Of a stretch of DNA of 55,438 nucleotides, positions 25,408 through 34,363 are shown in pieces. The position numbers and the translations under genes were made by a program. The first letter of the stretch is position 1; each line of letters opens with the position of its first letter. Under the pieces are notes generated by a model, which saw only the letters and a list, made by a program, of their open reading frames with translations, was not told the origin of the DNA and ran no database searches. Source of the DNA: Candidatus Methylomirabilis sp. (lineage in GTDB: Bacteria; Methylomirabilota; Methylomirabilia; Methylomirabilales; Methylomirabilaceae); contig NSJM01000009.1 of the NCBI GenBank assembly GCA_002634395.1, positions 1 through 55,438 of the forward strand, given 5' to 3'.

Positions 25408-26441
25408 AAGTTCTGATGATAGGCTTGGGGGGGATCGGGCAACGGCACGTCCGCAATCTGCGATCTGTGCTGGGCTCCGAGGTAGACATCATCGCCTATC
25501 GCGCTCGAAGATTGCGCCATGTGCTCACAGACCGGTTGGAGATTGATCCGGGAAGCGACCTGGAGGACAAATATCAGATTCACGCCTATGAGGACCTCGA
25601 TCAGGCATTCGCGCAGAATCCTGAGGTGGTGTTCATCTGTAATCCGAGCAGCCTGCATATTCCCGTGGCCCTTTCGGCGGCGAAGGCGGGCTGTCATCTC
25701 TTCATAGAGAAGCCGTTATCAGACAGCTATGAAGGTGTCGAAGAACTCATCTCGCTGGTGGAGAATCAACGCCTCATTGCGGTCGTGGGTTACCAGATGC
25801 GCTTCCACCCTTGTTTACAGCACGTGCGCTCGTTGCTCCGGCGACAGGCTATCGGGCGGGTGTTAGCAGTTCGTGTTGAGGTAGGTGAATATCTACCCGG
25901 ATGGCATGCGTACGAAGATTACCGGCAGATGTACGCGTCGCGGCGTGAGTTGGGGGGCGGCGCTATTCTCTCACAGATTCACGAGATGGATTACATCTAC
26001 TGGTTTTTCGGCATCCCGCGGCGTGTGTTTGCAGTCGGGGGTCACTTGAGCAGTCTGGAAATCAACGTCGAGGATACCGCAAGCATCCTGATGGAGTATT
26101 CCGCTGATGGGCGATCGATGCCGGTTCACCTCCAACAGGATTATGTGCAGCGTCCGCCCAGCCGCACGTGCCAGGTGATCGGCGATGCCGGAAAGATTAT
26201 CATCGATTTTCATGCACCGAGCGTCCGAGTGTTCGACGAGCGGGGGCAGGTTGCTGAAACACGGTTGTTTGAAGGTTTTCAGCGCAATCAGCTTTTCCTG
26301 GATGAATTGAATCATTTCCTGGGCTGCCTGAGAGGCGACGCAACCCCAATGGTCACGGTGCGCGACGGAGCGCACAGCCTGCGCATGGCACTGGCGGCGC
26401 GTGAATCGCTGCACGACGGGAAGGTAGTGGAATTGGCATGA
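25404..26441 (+). CDS. Gfo/Idh/MocA-family sugar oxidoreductase
   Basis: A 345-residue NAD(P)-dependent dehydrogenase. The Rossmann motif is MIGLGGIGQRHVRNL (residues 5-19), VVFICNPSSLH ends the cofactor strand, LFIEKPLSDSYEGV holds the conserved EKP with its catalytic Lys, and the substrate domain contains GGAILSQIHEMDYIYWFFG with the conserved HxxD-type pair. A GTG start overlaps the previous stop. It likely oxidises or reduces a hydroxyl on the sugar precursor, working with the isomerase and the SDR at the ends of the cassette. Confidence 0.88.
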   Translation: MKVLMIGLGGIGQRHVRNLRSVLGSEVDIIAYRARRLRHVLTDRLEIDPGSDLEDKYQIHAYEDLDQAFAQNPEVVFICNPSSLHIPVALSAAKAGCHLFIEKPLSDSYEGVEELISLVENQRLIAVVGYQMRFHPCLQHVRSLLRRQAIGRVLAVRVEVGEYLPGWHAYEDYRQMYASRRELGGGAILSQIHEMDYIYWFFGIPRRVFAVGGHLSSLEINVEDTASILMEYSADGRSMPVHLQQDYVQRPPSRTCQVIGDAGKIIIDFHAPSVRVFDERGQVAETRLFEGFQRNQLFLDELNHFLGCLRGDATPMVTVRDGAHSLRMALAARESLHDGKVVELA

Positions 26442-27208
26442 CAACTGAGCCAAGGCGGCCTGAGGTATTAGCGCTGATTCCGGCCCGCGGCGGGTCAAAG
26501 GGAATTCCTCGAAAGAATGTGCGCATCGTAGCGGGGAAGCCGTTGCTTGCCTACTCTATTCAGCAGGCCCTGTCATCCCAATACATCACGCGGACCATGG
26601 TGTCTACAGATGATGCCGAGATTGCGGAGGTGGCCCGCCGCTTTGGCGCCGAGGCCCCATTCATGCGACCACCGGAATTTGCTCAGGATCTCTCGCCGGA
26701 CATTGACACCTTTCGGCATGCGTTGGAATGGCTGCGTGATCACGAAGGCTATGCCTGTGACCTGGTGGTTCATTTGCGCCCTACCGGACCGGTGCGGCGA
26801 GTGGAGCTGATCGACGAGGCCATTCGAACGATGCTGAATCACCCTGAAGCGGACTCGTTGCGCTCGGTAAGCCGGCCGGTGCAGACGCCGTATAAGATGT
26901 GGCGTATTGTGGGCGAGTACTTGGAACCATTGCTGACAGTAGAGGGAGTGGTCGAGCCCTATTGCATGCCTCGACAGAGCCTGCCGGAGGTCTTCTGGCA
27001 AAACGGCTACGTGGATATTGTCCGGCCACATGTTGTTCTGGAGCGGGGCATGATGTGCGGACACAACATCGTGCCGTTTGTCATCCGGGAGCCGGTATTC
27101 GAGATCGACTACGAGGACAGCATCGCGCACGTGGAAGAAGCATTGCTGACGCTCCAGCGTGGACAGTGGCCTGATGCTGAACAACTGTGGGAACGGCATC
27201 CCGTGTGA
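26438..27208 (+). CDS. CMP-ulosonate cytidylyltransferase (NeuA/acylneuraminate family)
   Basis: A 256-residue enzyme that activates a ulosonic acid with CTP. LALIPARGGSKGIPRKNVR (residues 10-28) is the diagnostic CTP-binding motif, KPLLAYSIQQAL follows, and FMRPPEFAQDLSPDIDTFRH, VVHLRPTGPVR and VFEIDYEDSIAHVEEAL carry the remaining family signatures. Its ATG overlaps the preceding TGA. Its presence shows that the sugar made by the cassette is CMP-linked, so one of the glycosyltransferases in the region should be a CMP-sugar transferase. Confidence 0.92.
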   Translation: MTTEPRRPEVLALIPARGGSKGIPRKNVRIVAGKPLLAYSIQQALSSQYITRTMVSTDDAEIAEVARRFGAEAPFMRPPEFAQDLSPDIDTFRHALEWLRDHEGYACDLVVHLRPTGPVRRVELIDEAIRTMLNHPEADSLRSVSRPVQTPYKMWRIVGEYLEPLLTVEGVVEPYCMPRQSLPEVFWQNGYVDIVRPHVVLERGMMCGHNIVPFVIREPVFEIDYEDSIAHVEEALLTLQRGQWPDAEQLWERHPV

Positions 27209-27221
27209 CCGGGGTGGTGTC

Positions 27222-28061
27222 ATGACGCGATCGGTACAGGATCTCTTTGACTTACGCGGAAGAGTCGTTGTCATTACCGGCGGCGCCGGGATGCTGGGGA
27301 TGCAGCATGCGGCGGCCATTGCCGAAGCCGGCGGACATGCTGTGATCGCCGACCTGTCCGGTGAACTCGCGGCCCATTCGGCTGCCGAGATTACCCGGAC
27401 GCACGGCGTCGAAGCCTTAGGTCTGCAAATGGACGTGACACGCAAGCCAGACGTTGAGGCCATGGTCGCCGCCGTAGTGGAACAGTTCGGGCGAATTGAC
27501 GGGCTCATTAATAACGCGGCGTTGACCGTTACAAGTGGTAGCGAGGGTGCGGCGAGGTATTTCGCATCGTTCGAGGAGTACCCGCTTGACCTCTGGGACA
27601 AGGCGTTGCAGGTGAACCTGACAGGCATGTTCCTCTGTTGCCAGGCGGTAGGGAAGATGATGGTGTCCCAGCGGGCCGGTGTCATCGTCAATATCGCCTC
27701 CGACATAGGGAATATCAGCCCGGATCACCGCATCTACGAGGGGGCGGTGAATCCTCACACAGGTAAGCCATTCAACACACCTATTGCCTATGCAACCTCG
27801 AAGGCGGGCGTGATTAACTTTACGCGCTATCTGGCTACGTACTGGGCCGACAAGGGCATCCGCGTGAATTGTATCTCCCCTGGTGGCGTGTACGCCGGAC
27901 ACGATCCGCAGTTCGTCAAGAACCTGACCCAACGCATACCCCTTGCGCGTATGGCTCGCGTGGACGAGTATCGGGGAGCGATTCTCTTCCTGCTGTCGGA
28001 TGCGTCGTCATACATGACCGGCGCGAATCTGATCGTTGACGGAGGCCGGACGGCCTGGTAA
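27222..28061 (+). CDS. Short-chain dehydrogenase/reductase of the ulosonate cassette
   Basis: A 279-residue classical SDR. VVVITGGAGMLGMQHAAAI (TGGxxxLG), DGLINNAAL (NNA), VIVNIASDIG (Ser) and AYATSKAGVINFTRYLA (YxxxK) are complete, and INFTRYLATYWADKGIRVNCISPGG and LIVDGG finish the fold. The ATG at 27222 follows the cytidylyltransferase stop by 13 bases. It resembles PtmA-type SDRs found with NeuB-like and NeuA-like genes in flagellin or LPS glycan clusters. It probably reduces or oxidises a position on the sugar or CMP-sugar. Confidence 0.87.
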   Translation: MTRSVQDLFDLRGRVVVITGGAGMLGMQHAAAIAEAGGHAVIADLSGELAAHSAAEITRTHGVEALGLQMDVTRKPDVEAMVAAVVEQFGRIDGLINNAALTVTSGSEGAARYFASFEEYPLDLWDKALQVNLTGMFLCCQAVGKMMVSQRAGVIVNIASDIGNISPDHRIYEGAVNPHTGKPFNTPIAYATSKAGVINFTRYLATYWADKGIRVNCISPGGVYAGHDPQFVKNLTQRIPLARMARVDEYRGAILFLLSDASSYMTGANLIVDGGRTAW

Positions 28062-28195
28062 GCGGGAGCGGTGCGTCAAGCGGCAATAGCTGCCCTGACA
28101 GTCAGTCTCTACCCCCCTTCGCCTATTGCGCGCTGCCCGCCTATGGAAAAGATGCGAGCTTCATGTGATGTGTCATCGATTTGTCTGGGAGAGAT

Positions 28196-29542
28196 ATGCC
28201 ACGCTTTAAGCGGTTGTATAGGATTTGTCCGCCACTCTACGATCGTGCCGGCGCTCTGTACCGAAGGATGGGATCACCCCCTCCTATTCGGTCTAGTTGT
28301 TCTTGGCCCAGTTTTCCAAGGCTCCAGAAGGTTAATCCATCACTCTACGACCGCGCCAACGATTTGCGTTCGCGCATATTTATATACTGGCATTGGTGGC
28401 GCTCGCGGCGCCTCGGTGGTCAGGCGTTTCTTCCCGCACTCCGTGGCTTCGCATTCACTACCCGCTCATACTTCCAGCGTTCCCGGTCGACTGCCGTTGG
28501 TAAGGTATCTGGCTATATTGCGATCGATGATGCCCCATATTTTAAGCCCCCTGCTCCAAAAACCCTTGGCGATACCGAATTGGCAACCCGTCTGAGAAGC
28601 GCTAATCCGCCGCTCTTCGCTGCGCAGCTTCGTAACGCAAGTACCTATGGAGAAATCGGAGATGTAATAACCGCAGACGGCATTCTCCTGGCCGATGTTT
28701 CATATTTAAATCCATCGGATCTCTATTTCTTTAGGCACAGACATCCAATAGTAGGATCGGACCCGCTCCCTGAATCCAGGCTCCTTAAAGGTATATATGC
28801 ACTATTAACCGCGCCGTTCGGCGGATCAAATTACTTTCATTGGATGTTTTCCTTGCTGCCGCGACTCACTATACTGCAGCGTGCGGGCGTCAATCTCGCA
28901 TCTATTGATGGCTTCCTGATAAATCGTCTGCACTTCCCTGATGTGCAGTGGCCCATGCTACGGGGTGTGGGCATTCAGCCGGAATATGTGATCGAAATGG
29001 ATGAAACCGATGCCTTCCAACCACAAGTCCTATGGATCACCTCAAATTTACACTACAGCGGGCATCGGCGCCGTTGGTTGTGCGATTGGTTACGCGAGAA
29101 ATTCCTCGTTTCACCTCCACCGGGAAAACCGTCGCGCCGCCTATATCTCAGTCGAGCGGATGCCTCGCGCAGACGGGTCGCTAATGAAGACGAAGTGATG
29201 GATTTTCTTGCACCGTTAGGTTTTGAAAAGGTGGTCATTGGACGCCGCCAGGTGTTTGAGCAATCTGCCTTGTTTGCCGCCGCTGAGATTGTGGTCGGGT
29301 CCCATGGCGCGGACTTTGCCAATATCCTGTTCTGCGCGCCGGGCACCCGCATTATTGACATAATTCCCGCAGGACGTTATGCGCCCTGGTACTGGGAATT
29401 AAGTGCCTGTATGGACCTCGATTATTACTACGCCATCACGGAATGGGTTGCCCCACCGTATACGCCGGGTTTTGGCCAAGGCGACACAATCATGCGCCTC
29501 GATCGTCTCAGCAGCATCTTGCGCCGTGCAGGCGTTTCGTGA
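28196..29542 (+). CDS. GT61-family (DUF563-like) glycosyltransferase
   Basis: A 448-residue protein. The central and C-terminal parts follow the GT61 pattern: GGSNYFHWMFSLLPRL, RRLYLSRADASRRRVANEDE, and VVGSHGADFANILFCAPGTRIIDI, where the last is the best-known block (GxHGAxLxNxxF). GGGAG five bases before the ATG at 28196 fixes the start. The first 60 residues contain a tandem repeat: CPPLYDRAGALYRR and NPSLYDRANDLRSR. These enzymes transfer pentoses or other sugars in plants and occur in bacterial polysaccharide loci. The repeat at the N-terminus is unusual and may be a docking element. Confidence 0.8.
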   Translation: MPRFKRLYRICPPLYDRAGALYRRMGSPPPIRSSCSWPSFPRLQKVNPSLYDRANDLRSRIFIYWHWWRSRRLGGQAFLPALRGFAFTTRSYFQRSRSTAVGKVSGYIAIDDAPYFKPPAPKTLGDTELATRLRSANPPLFAAQLRNASTYGEIGDVITADGILLADVSYLNPSDLYFFRHRHPIVGSDPLPESRLLKGIYALLTAPFGGSNYFHWMFSLLPRLTILQRAGVNLASIDGFLINRLHFPDVQWPMLRGVGIQPEYVIEMDETDAFQPQVLWITSNLHYSGHRRRWLCDWLREKFLVSPPPGKPSRRLYLSRADASRRRVANEDEVMDFLAPLGFEKVVIGRRQVFEQSALFAAAEIVVGSHGADFANILFCAPGTRIIDIIPAGRYAPWYWELSACMDLDYYYAITEWVAPPYTPGFGQGDTIMRLDRLSSILRRAGVS

Positions 29543-29838
29543 GACAATTGCGGCAGTTGGGATTCCGTTGATCGCCTCTGCTTGTGGATGCGAGGAGTCA
29601 TGTTGTGCGCGCAATCGGGTCGGCCTCCTTTGGATCGTCGGAAGCGCGAGAAGATGGTTCCCTGAAGGGCCGTCAAAGCGTGGAACCGAGACCGGCAAGA
29701 TGTCAATGTGGATCGCCTCCTGATCGACTACAATGGGCAATGTACCCACCAAGCTTCTAGCAGTTCCGAGACGGACGGCCGCGGCCGCCATCACGGTAGC
29801 CATCAACCAATCCCACACACGGTAATAAGGGACGACCG
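29543..29838. other. Spacer without recognised gene
   Basis: Nothing with a family pattern was seen on either strand between the GT61-like gene and the next glycosyltransferase-like gene. Confidence 0.3.
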
Positions 29839-30972
29839 ATGAAAGCAATTTTCGTTATAGCGGGGAACGGTTTTCCGCAATATCAAGCCCAGACTCTTAT
29901 GTTTCCCCTTCTGAAGTACAAGAGAGAGTTGAAGCAGAAGTACGACTTCACTTTCGAAGTGGCAGAGATCCACCGCGACATGGACCCCACCGATCTGCAC
30001 GTCATGGCTCGCACAATCTCCAGCTACGACGCCGTTTTTGTACAAGGACGTCCGTTCAAGGTGCACGGTGAGCCCTTCACTCGCGAATACATTCTGGAGT
30101 TCTTGAACGCGATTTCGGCGACAAAGGTCTTTTTCGACGATGGAGATAGCTCGTGCCACCTTGATGAGAAGGTAATGGAGAAAGTGGACGTCTACCTAAA
30201 GAGGCAGGTTCTGAAAGAACGGAGTGACTATGGGACGTCCCATTTGGAACGAACCCCATGGTCGGATTGCTTCGTGCGACTTTACGATTACCACGGGCCA
30301 ATCATGCAGTCTCCCGCTGTCAGTGATAGCGATGTTGACAAACTTCACTTGGGTTGGAACATTGGCTTGGGACGCGATACGTATCAGCTTCTAATGAAAC
30401 GCCACTGGTGGGGGATTTTTAAAGACAATGGACGGTCCATTGACGTACATCTCAGAGCGAGGATCCATGGCGATTTTGAAACGCGGGCTTGGATCCATGA
30501 ACATAGGAAGTCAATGTACGACAAAGTACATGAACTGCAGGTAAAGCACAACGTAGTCTCAAGTGACATGCGTGTCCCCCTGGCGCATTATAGGAAAGAG
30601 TTACAGAATAGCGCAATTGCACTGAGTCCGTTTGGCTGGGGTGAGATATCCAGGAACGACTTTGAGATAATAATCGCGGAATGCCTGTTGATGAAGCCTT
30701 CTTTAGCCCATCTGAGGACTGAGCCGAACATCTTTGTGGAATACGAAACATATGTCCCATTGGAATGGGACTTGTCTGATTTGCAGGAGAAGTGTGAATA
30801 TTACCTTTCACACCCTGAGGAACGAGAGAGGATCGCAAAGGCAGCCAAGCGAAGATACGTTGAGTATTACAGCAATAAGTTGTTTATAAGACGGTTCGGT
30901 GAAATAGTCAACAGACTATGTCTTCTCACAGAGGCCGGATCTAGGCCAACGACGAGGAACGAGGTACCATGA
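29839..30972 (+). CDS. Glycosyltransferase-like protein (GT-B, exostosin/GT1-group style)
   Basis: A 377-residue protein with no N-terminal signal (MKAIFVIAGNGFPQYQ). The C-terminal half has the donor-domain look of CAZy group-1-like proteins: NSAIALSPFGWGEISRNDFEIIIAECLLMKPSLAH, then ECEYYLSHPEERERIAKAAKRRY, which corresponds to the common HPEERxxIAxxGrxrv ending. The middle segment has acidic and aromatic runs (FFDDGDSS). Family assignment is by these weak patterns only. Its stop overlaps the ATG of the next gene, so the two are coupled. Confidence 0.6.
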   Translation: MKAIFVIAGNGFPQYQAQTLMFPLLKYKRELKQKYDFTFEVAEIHRDMDPTDLHVMARTISSYDAVFVQGRPFKVHGEPFTREYILEFLNAISATKVFFDDGDSSCHLDEKVMEKVDVYLKRQVLKERSDYGTSHLERTPWSDCFVRLYDYHGPIMQSPAVSDSDVDKLHLGWNIGLGRDTYQLLMKRHWWGIFKDNGRSIDVHLRARIHGDFETRAWIHEHRKSMYDKVHELQVKHNVVSSDMRVPLAHYRKELQNSAIALSPFGWGEISRNDFEIIIAECLLMKPSLAHLRTEPNIFVEYETYVPLEWDLSDLQEKCEYYLSHPEERERIAKAAKRRYVEYYSNKLFIRRFGEIVNRLCLLTEAGSRPTTRNEVP

Positions 30973-32165
30973 ACGGGCACTCCTGCGGTTCTAGCGAGAC
31001 ACCCACGTTGTCCCTGATTCTCTGCTCACGCAACGATCAGTACATGGGCAATTCTCGCTGGCGGCTGGAGACGACGCTCAACTATTTGGCTGACCAGGTA
31101 CACAATGCGGGTAGGTCTGGACAAGTCGAAGTGCTGGTTGCCGACTGGGGAAGTGAGGTTCCGCTACGAGACACAGTGCGGCTCACCAAAGCGGCTGCGG
31201 AAATCGTTTCGTTCTTATGGATTCCACCTGGGATTGCGCGAACTCTGCAGAAGGATAGTTCCTTTCCCGAGGTGCTCGCGCTCAATTCGGCGGCAAGGCG
31301 CGCAAAAGGTGAGTACATCGGTCGAATCGATCAAGATACTCTAGTTGGGAGGCGCTTTCTTGAAGTCTTTTTTGACCTGCACGAGGGCCGCCGACAGCTA
31401 GACGTGCCTCTAAGTCTGGCGCTCATGTATACCAATCGCCGTGAAATTTCCTACCGCTTTTCTGTGCGTTGTCCGCCATATCCACAGGTGGACAGATTGG
31501 TTAAAGTATTTGGTAAGCGGTTTCCCGTCCTACACGATCCACGGCGTCCATTCTGGACTTATCTTGTCGGCATCTGGCTGGTGCATCGGGCCTTGTGGCT
31601 TGAGTGCGAAGGCTACGACGAACAACTCATCTATTACAACTGGATGGAAGTGGACATGATTTTGCGGCTTAAACAGAAGTTTTCGATTGTCGATCTCGGC
31701 TTAGAGGTTGACTATAGTTTTTATCATTTGGAACATGTTCACCCAAAGGTTCGGCGGTCGACTTGTCATACGCTCAAGAATCCGACAATCGATTACCAAA
31801 CACCGTCGCCAAAGATATTAAAGCCAAATGGCGACCGTTGGGGTCTTATATCGTTTCCGATAGAGGTGTTGAAAGGATCGTCTTATGTCGTAGGCTCTAC
31901 CCACCGGCTCGGTGGAAACCTAGTGGATTGGTTAGCTTGGTGCTATTTGGTTTTATTGGCTGGGATGCAGATGGGGGGCGACCGAGTTATCTCGTTTATG
32001 CTCCCTTTCTACAATCGATGGCACTACCGTGCTTCAACGGTCGCGAGAGTGGCAAGGTGCAATCCACCTTTAAAGTGGCCTCGAGCACTGATCGATCTGT
32101 GGAGGGAAAGACGGACAAGACAGACTGCTGCAAATAATAACTCACCTGACACAGCAGAGCGATGA
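30969..32165 (+). CDS. GT2-like glycosyltransferase, first of three paralogues
   Basis: A 398-residue GT-A protein. The start TLSLILCSRNDQYMGNSRW is a GT2-like nucleotide-binding edge, VEVLVADWGSEVPL ends a beta-strand, and GEYIGRIDQDTLVGRRFL contains the metal-binding DQD. Later YDEQLIYYNWMEVDMILRL holds the acidic ED-like segment and YSFYHLEHVHP a conserved His motif. A C-terminal hydrophobic pair of segments (about residues 315-350) suggests membrane association. The two paralogues at 42009 and 43228 share these motifs. The first and last four bases overlap its neighbours (29839 gene and 32162 gene). Confidence 0.78.
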   Translation: MNGHSCGSSETPTLSLILCSRNDQYMGNSRWRLETTLNYLADQVHNAGRSGQVEVLVADWGSEVPLRDTVRLTKAAAEIVSFLWIPPGIARTLQKDSSFPEVLALNSAARRAKGEYIGRIDQDTLVGRRFLEVFFDLHEGRRQLDVPLSLALMYTNRREISYRFSVRCPPYPQVDRLVKVFGKRFPVLHDPRRPFWTYLVGIWLVHRALWLECEGYDEQLIYYNWMEVDMILRLKQKFSIVDLGLEVDYSFYHLEHVHPKVRRSTCHTLKNPTIDYQTPSPKILKPNGDRWGLISFPIEVLKGSSYVVGSTHRLGGNLVDWLAWCYLVLLAGMQMGGDRVISFMLPFYNRWHYRASTVARVARCNPPLKWPRALIDLWRERRTRQTAANNNSPDTAER

Positions 32166-33190
32166 TACTGATCGATACGTTTCTTTTTTCAGAGCCAAGC
32201 GAAAAGGAAGTTCTGCTGACAAAGCTCAACTTAGGATCGGATCTTGTGTCAGAGTGGGTTCTGGTCGAGAATGCATACACGTTTCGCGGTGAATATAAAG
32301 GGTTATTTGCTGAACATCTTATCGCTTCCCCCGAGTTCGATCCATTTCGAAGCCGCATATCAGTCATCTCTTTAGAGATTGCATTTCCCAAGGTTCGTCC
32401 GGATGACTCAGATGGCGATGACCTCACGTTCCCGTCACAATATGCACAGCGGGACTCCGCGATGGGACATCTCCTGCGGCGCTGGAGCGGACAGCCCGAT
32501 GCGTGGGTTCTGATCTCGGACACAGATGAGTGTCTTGATGTTTCGACGCCGCTGAAACGTCATCGATTGTTGCGGGCAACGCGCCTCGGATCGGATCTGC
32601 TGACTCTTGATCGGCGACGCTTCTGGTTTGACTTCGACAATAGGTGGTTCGCGAAGAGATCGACTCCACTAGTGCGAATGAGCGCCCTCGCTGAATGGGT
32701 TCGAGCCGGTGAGTCACTGGGGGAATTGCGTGGCAGAGGGATTCTCGGAAACTCGGCCGGTGGGCTCAACCACTTACTGTATGAATATTCAACCTGCTTC
32801 GATATCTCAGGGGTATATCGCAAATACGATACAGTTGCCCATGTTGGGATGCTTCGAGAAGACATCGACCGAGCCCTCTCATGCAACCATCGGCCCCAGT
32901 TCCGTATCAAGGGGCAGCAGCTAGGCTTGACGCGCGACGATTGGCTCGAGCGGGTGAAGCTCACAGAACGGAACTCGCCGACATACGTCCGCGAGAACTT
33001 TGAGCGACTTCGCACTGGAAACATCCCGGACAACTATGTCGAGAACAGAAGGCGGCTCTATCCTGAGTTCTTCTCGCCACTCGCCTCGTTCAAGCGAAGG
33101 AGCAACACGCTGTATGAGGACTTACGGGATGCGTATCGAACCGCTCGTAACCGGCTTAATGGCAGAAGATTTCCGAGCCTTGTCCAGTAA
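32162..33190 (+). CDS. GT17-like glycosyltransferase
   Basis: A 342-residue protein. The start MILIDTFLFSEPSEKEVL and then DLVSEWVLVENAYTFRGEYKGL match the opening of family-17 proteins (IDxFxFxxExxLLxxRLxxL, VDxFVxvEAxxTFtGxxKpl). VLISDTDECLDVSTP supplies the DxDE motif for metal and donor. A C-terminal Lys/Arg-rich tail follows. In animals GT17 members add bisecting GlcNAc; bacterial ones occur in glycan loci with mostly unknown linkages. Its ATG overlaps the previous stop. Confidence 0.65.
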   Translation: MILIDTFLFSEPSEKEVLLTKLNLGSDLVSEWVLVENAYTFRGEYKGLFAEHLIASPEFDPFRSRISVISLEIAFPKVRPDDSDGDDLTFPSQYAQRDSAMGHLLRRWSGQPDAWVLISDTDECLDVSTPLKRHRLLRATRLGSDLLTLDRRRFWFDFDNRWFAKRSTPLVRMSALAEWVRAGESLGELRGRGILGNSAGGLNHLLYEYSTCFDISGVYRKYDTVAHVGMLREDIDRALSCNHRPQFRIKGQQLGLTRDDWLERVKLTERNSPTYVRENFERLRTGNIPDNYVENRRRLYPEFFSPLASFKRRSNTLYEDLRDAYRTARNRLNGRRFPSLVQ

Positions 33191-33339
33191 AGCTTGCGGA
33201 TTCGGTGGAGCAGAACCCTTTATTGGTTCCCAGGTCTTAAAGGAATCATGACCTCCAACGGCACTGGATGAACCAAGCTGTGATCCATACCGAGAAACCG
33301 ATGTCACAAGCATAACCCATTCTCGTTTCAAAGGACGCC

Positions 33340-34356
33340 ATGCGCATCATTTGCCTCAGTCCTCGAATGGAGAACTATCCCTGGGCGTTCTATCAGCAAG
33401 ACACGCTCGCCGAACTGGCGCGACAGCACGAGGTATTTTTCTACGGTCCAGGATTCGCAGCATACGATACGAACGATGGGTGGAAGGAGCTGTTTGCCAA
33501 GTGCCCAATTCGCGAGCCCGAACTGATCCTGCTTGCGCATTGGTGGTTGCGTGACCGACCCGGCGAGCCGATCGATCGCCATCCAAAGCTGCGTCCGTCT
33601 GAATCGGGTCTGCCCGTGGTTCTGATCTTGAACAAAGAGTACGCTAATCTAGAGGAGAAGCTTCGATACATCCGAACCAATCAAATCAACCTTATTCTCA
33701 CCCATCATCACGACGCCGACAAGTATCAGCAGGAGACTGGCTGTCGATGTAGTTTTTGGCCGTTCGCCGTCGATATGCGAAAGTTCCCCGATCAGCCTGC
33801 CGTAAAAAGGTACGATATGACATTTACCGGAACCTTGCGGAACAAGGTGTGGCCGGAGAGTCAGAGTGACATTCGCCTCCGTATTCAACGAAGGCTGTTT
33901 CACTGCTTCCTTGACTCGCCGATCTTATTGCGTCGCCGATTCAGGAAATGGAACGTATTTTGGATCTCGCAGTCCCGATATCCTTGGATAAATAGAATTA
34001 AGAAAGGATGGCATCTGGGAGCGAATTCCTATTTGAGGCTACTGACGGAGAGTCGGGCGGTCATCAATTGTCTTTCGCCGGTACAACTCGTTGGCTCACG
34101 ATATTTTGAATCAATGGCCGCAAGAGCGCTCGTGTTGTGCGAGGAATCAGAACGATATGACGGACTATTTAGCCCTGCTGATCACTGCGTCACCTTCAAG
34201 GCGGATCTGTCGGACTTGATCGAGATTGTCGAGTTTTACCTGAGTAATGAGGGTACCCGAAGTGCCATAACCCAGAGAGCGTATGAGCACGTGCGCACGT
34301 TTCATACTTGGGAGAGACGTATTCAAGAGTTGACCGCCCTCGTCGCTGATCTTTAG
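33340..34356 (+). CDS. GT-B glycosyltransferase with group-1 C-terminal domain
   Basis: A 338-residue protein. MRIICLSPRMENYPWAFYQQD begins the acceptor domain and VVLILNKEYANLEEKLRYIR follows. The donor-side end includes RYDMTFTGTLRN, LGANSYLRLLTESRAVINCLSP, GSRYFESMAARALVLCEESE and the final YEHVRTFHTWERRIQEL, which resemble the small C-terminal GT domain found in spore-maturation-type and LPS proteins. The start is 149 bases after the previous gene, so it may have its own promoter. Function in chain assembly is inferred from context. Confidence 0.68.
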   Translation: MRIICLSPRMENYPWAFYQQDTLAELARQHEVFFYGPGFAAYDTNDGWKELFAKCPIREPELILLAHWWLRDRPGEPIDRHPKLRPSESGLPVVLILNKEYANLEEKLRYIRTNQINLILTHHHDADKYQQETGCRCSFWPFAVDMRKFPDQPAVKRYDMTFTGTLRNKVWPESQSDIRLRIQRRLFHCFLDSPILLRRRFRKWNVFWISQSRYPWINRIKKGWHLGANSYLRLLTESRAVINCLSPVQLVGSRYFESMAARALVLCEESERYDGLFSPADHCVTFKADLSDLIEIVEFYLSNEGTRSAITQRAYEHVRTFHTWERRIQELTALVADL

Positions 34357-34363
34357 TCTTCCC

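Noticed and set aside
26573-27706. A 377-codon minus-strand frame across the cytidylyltransferase and SDR genes
   Set aside because: It spans two well-identified genes on the other strand and has no family motif.
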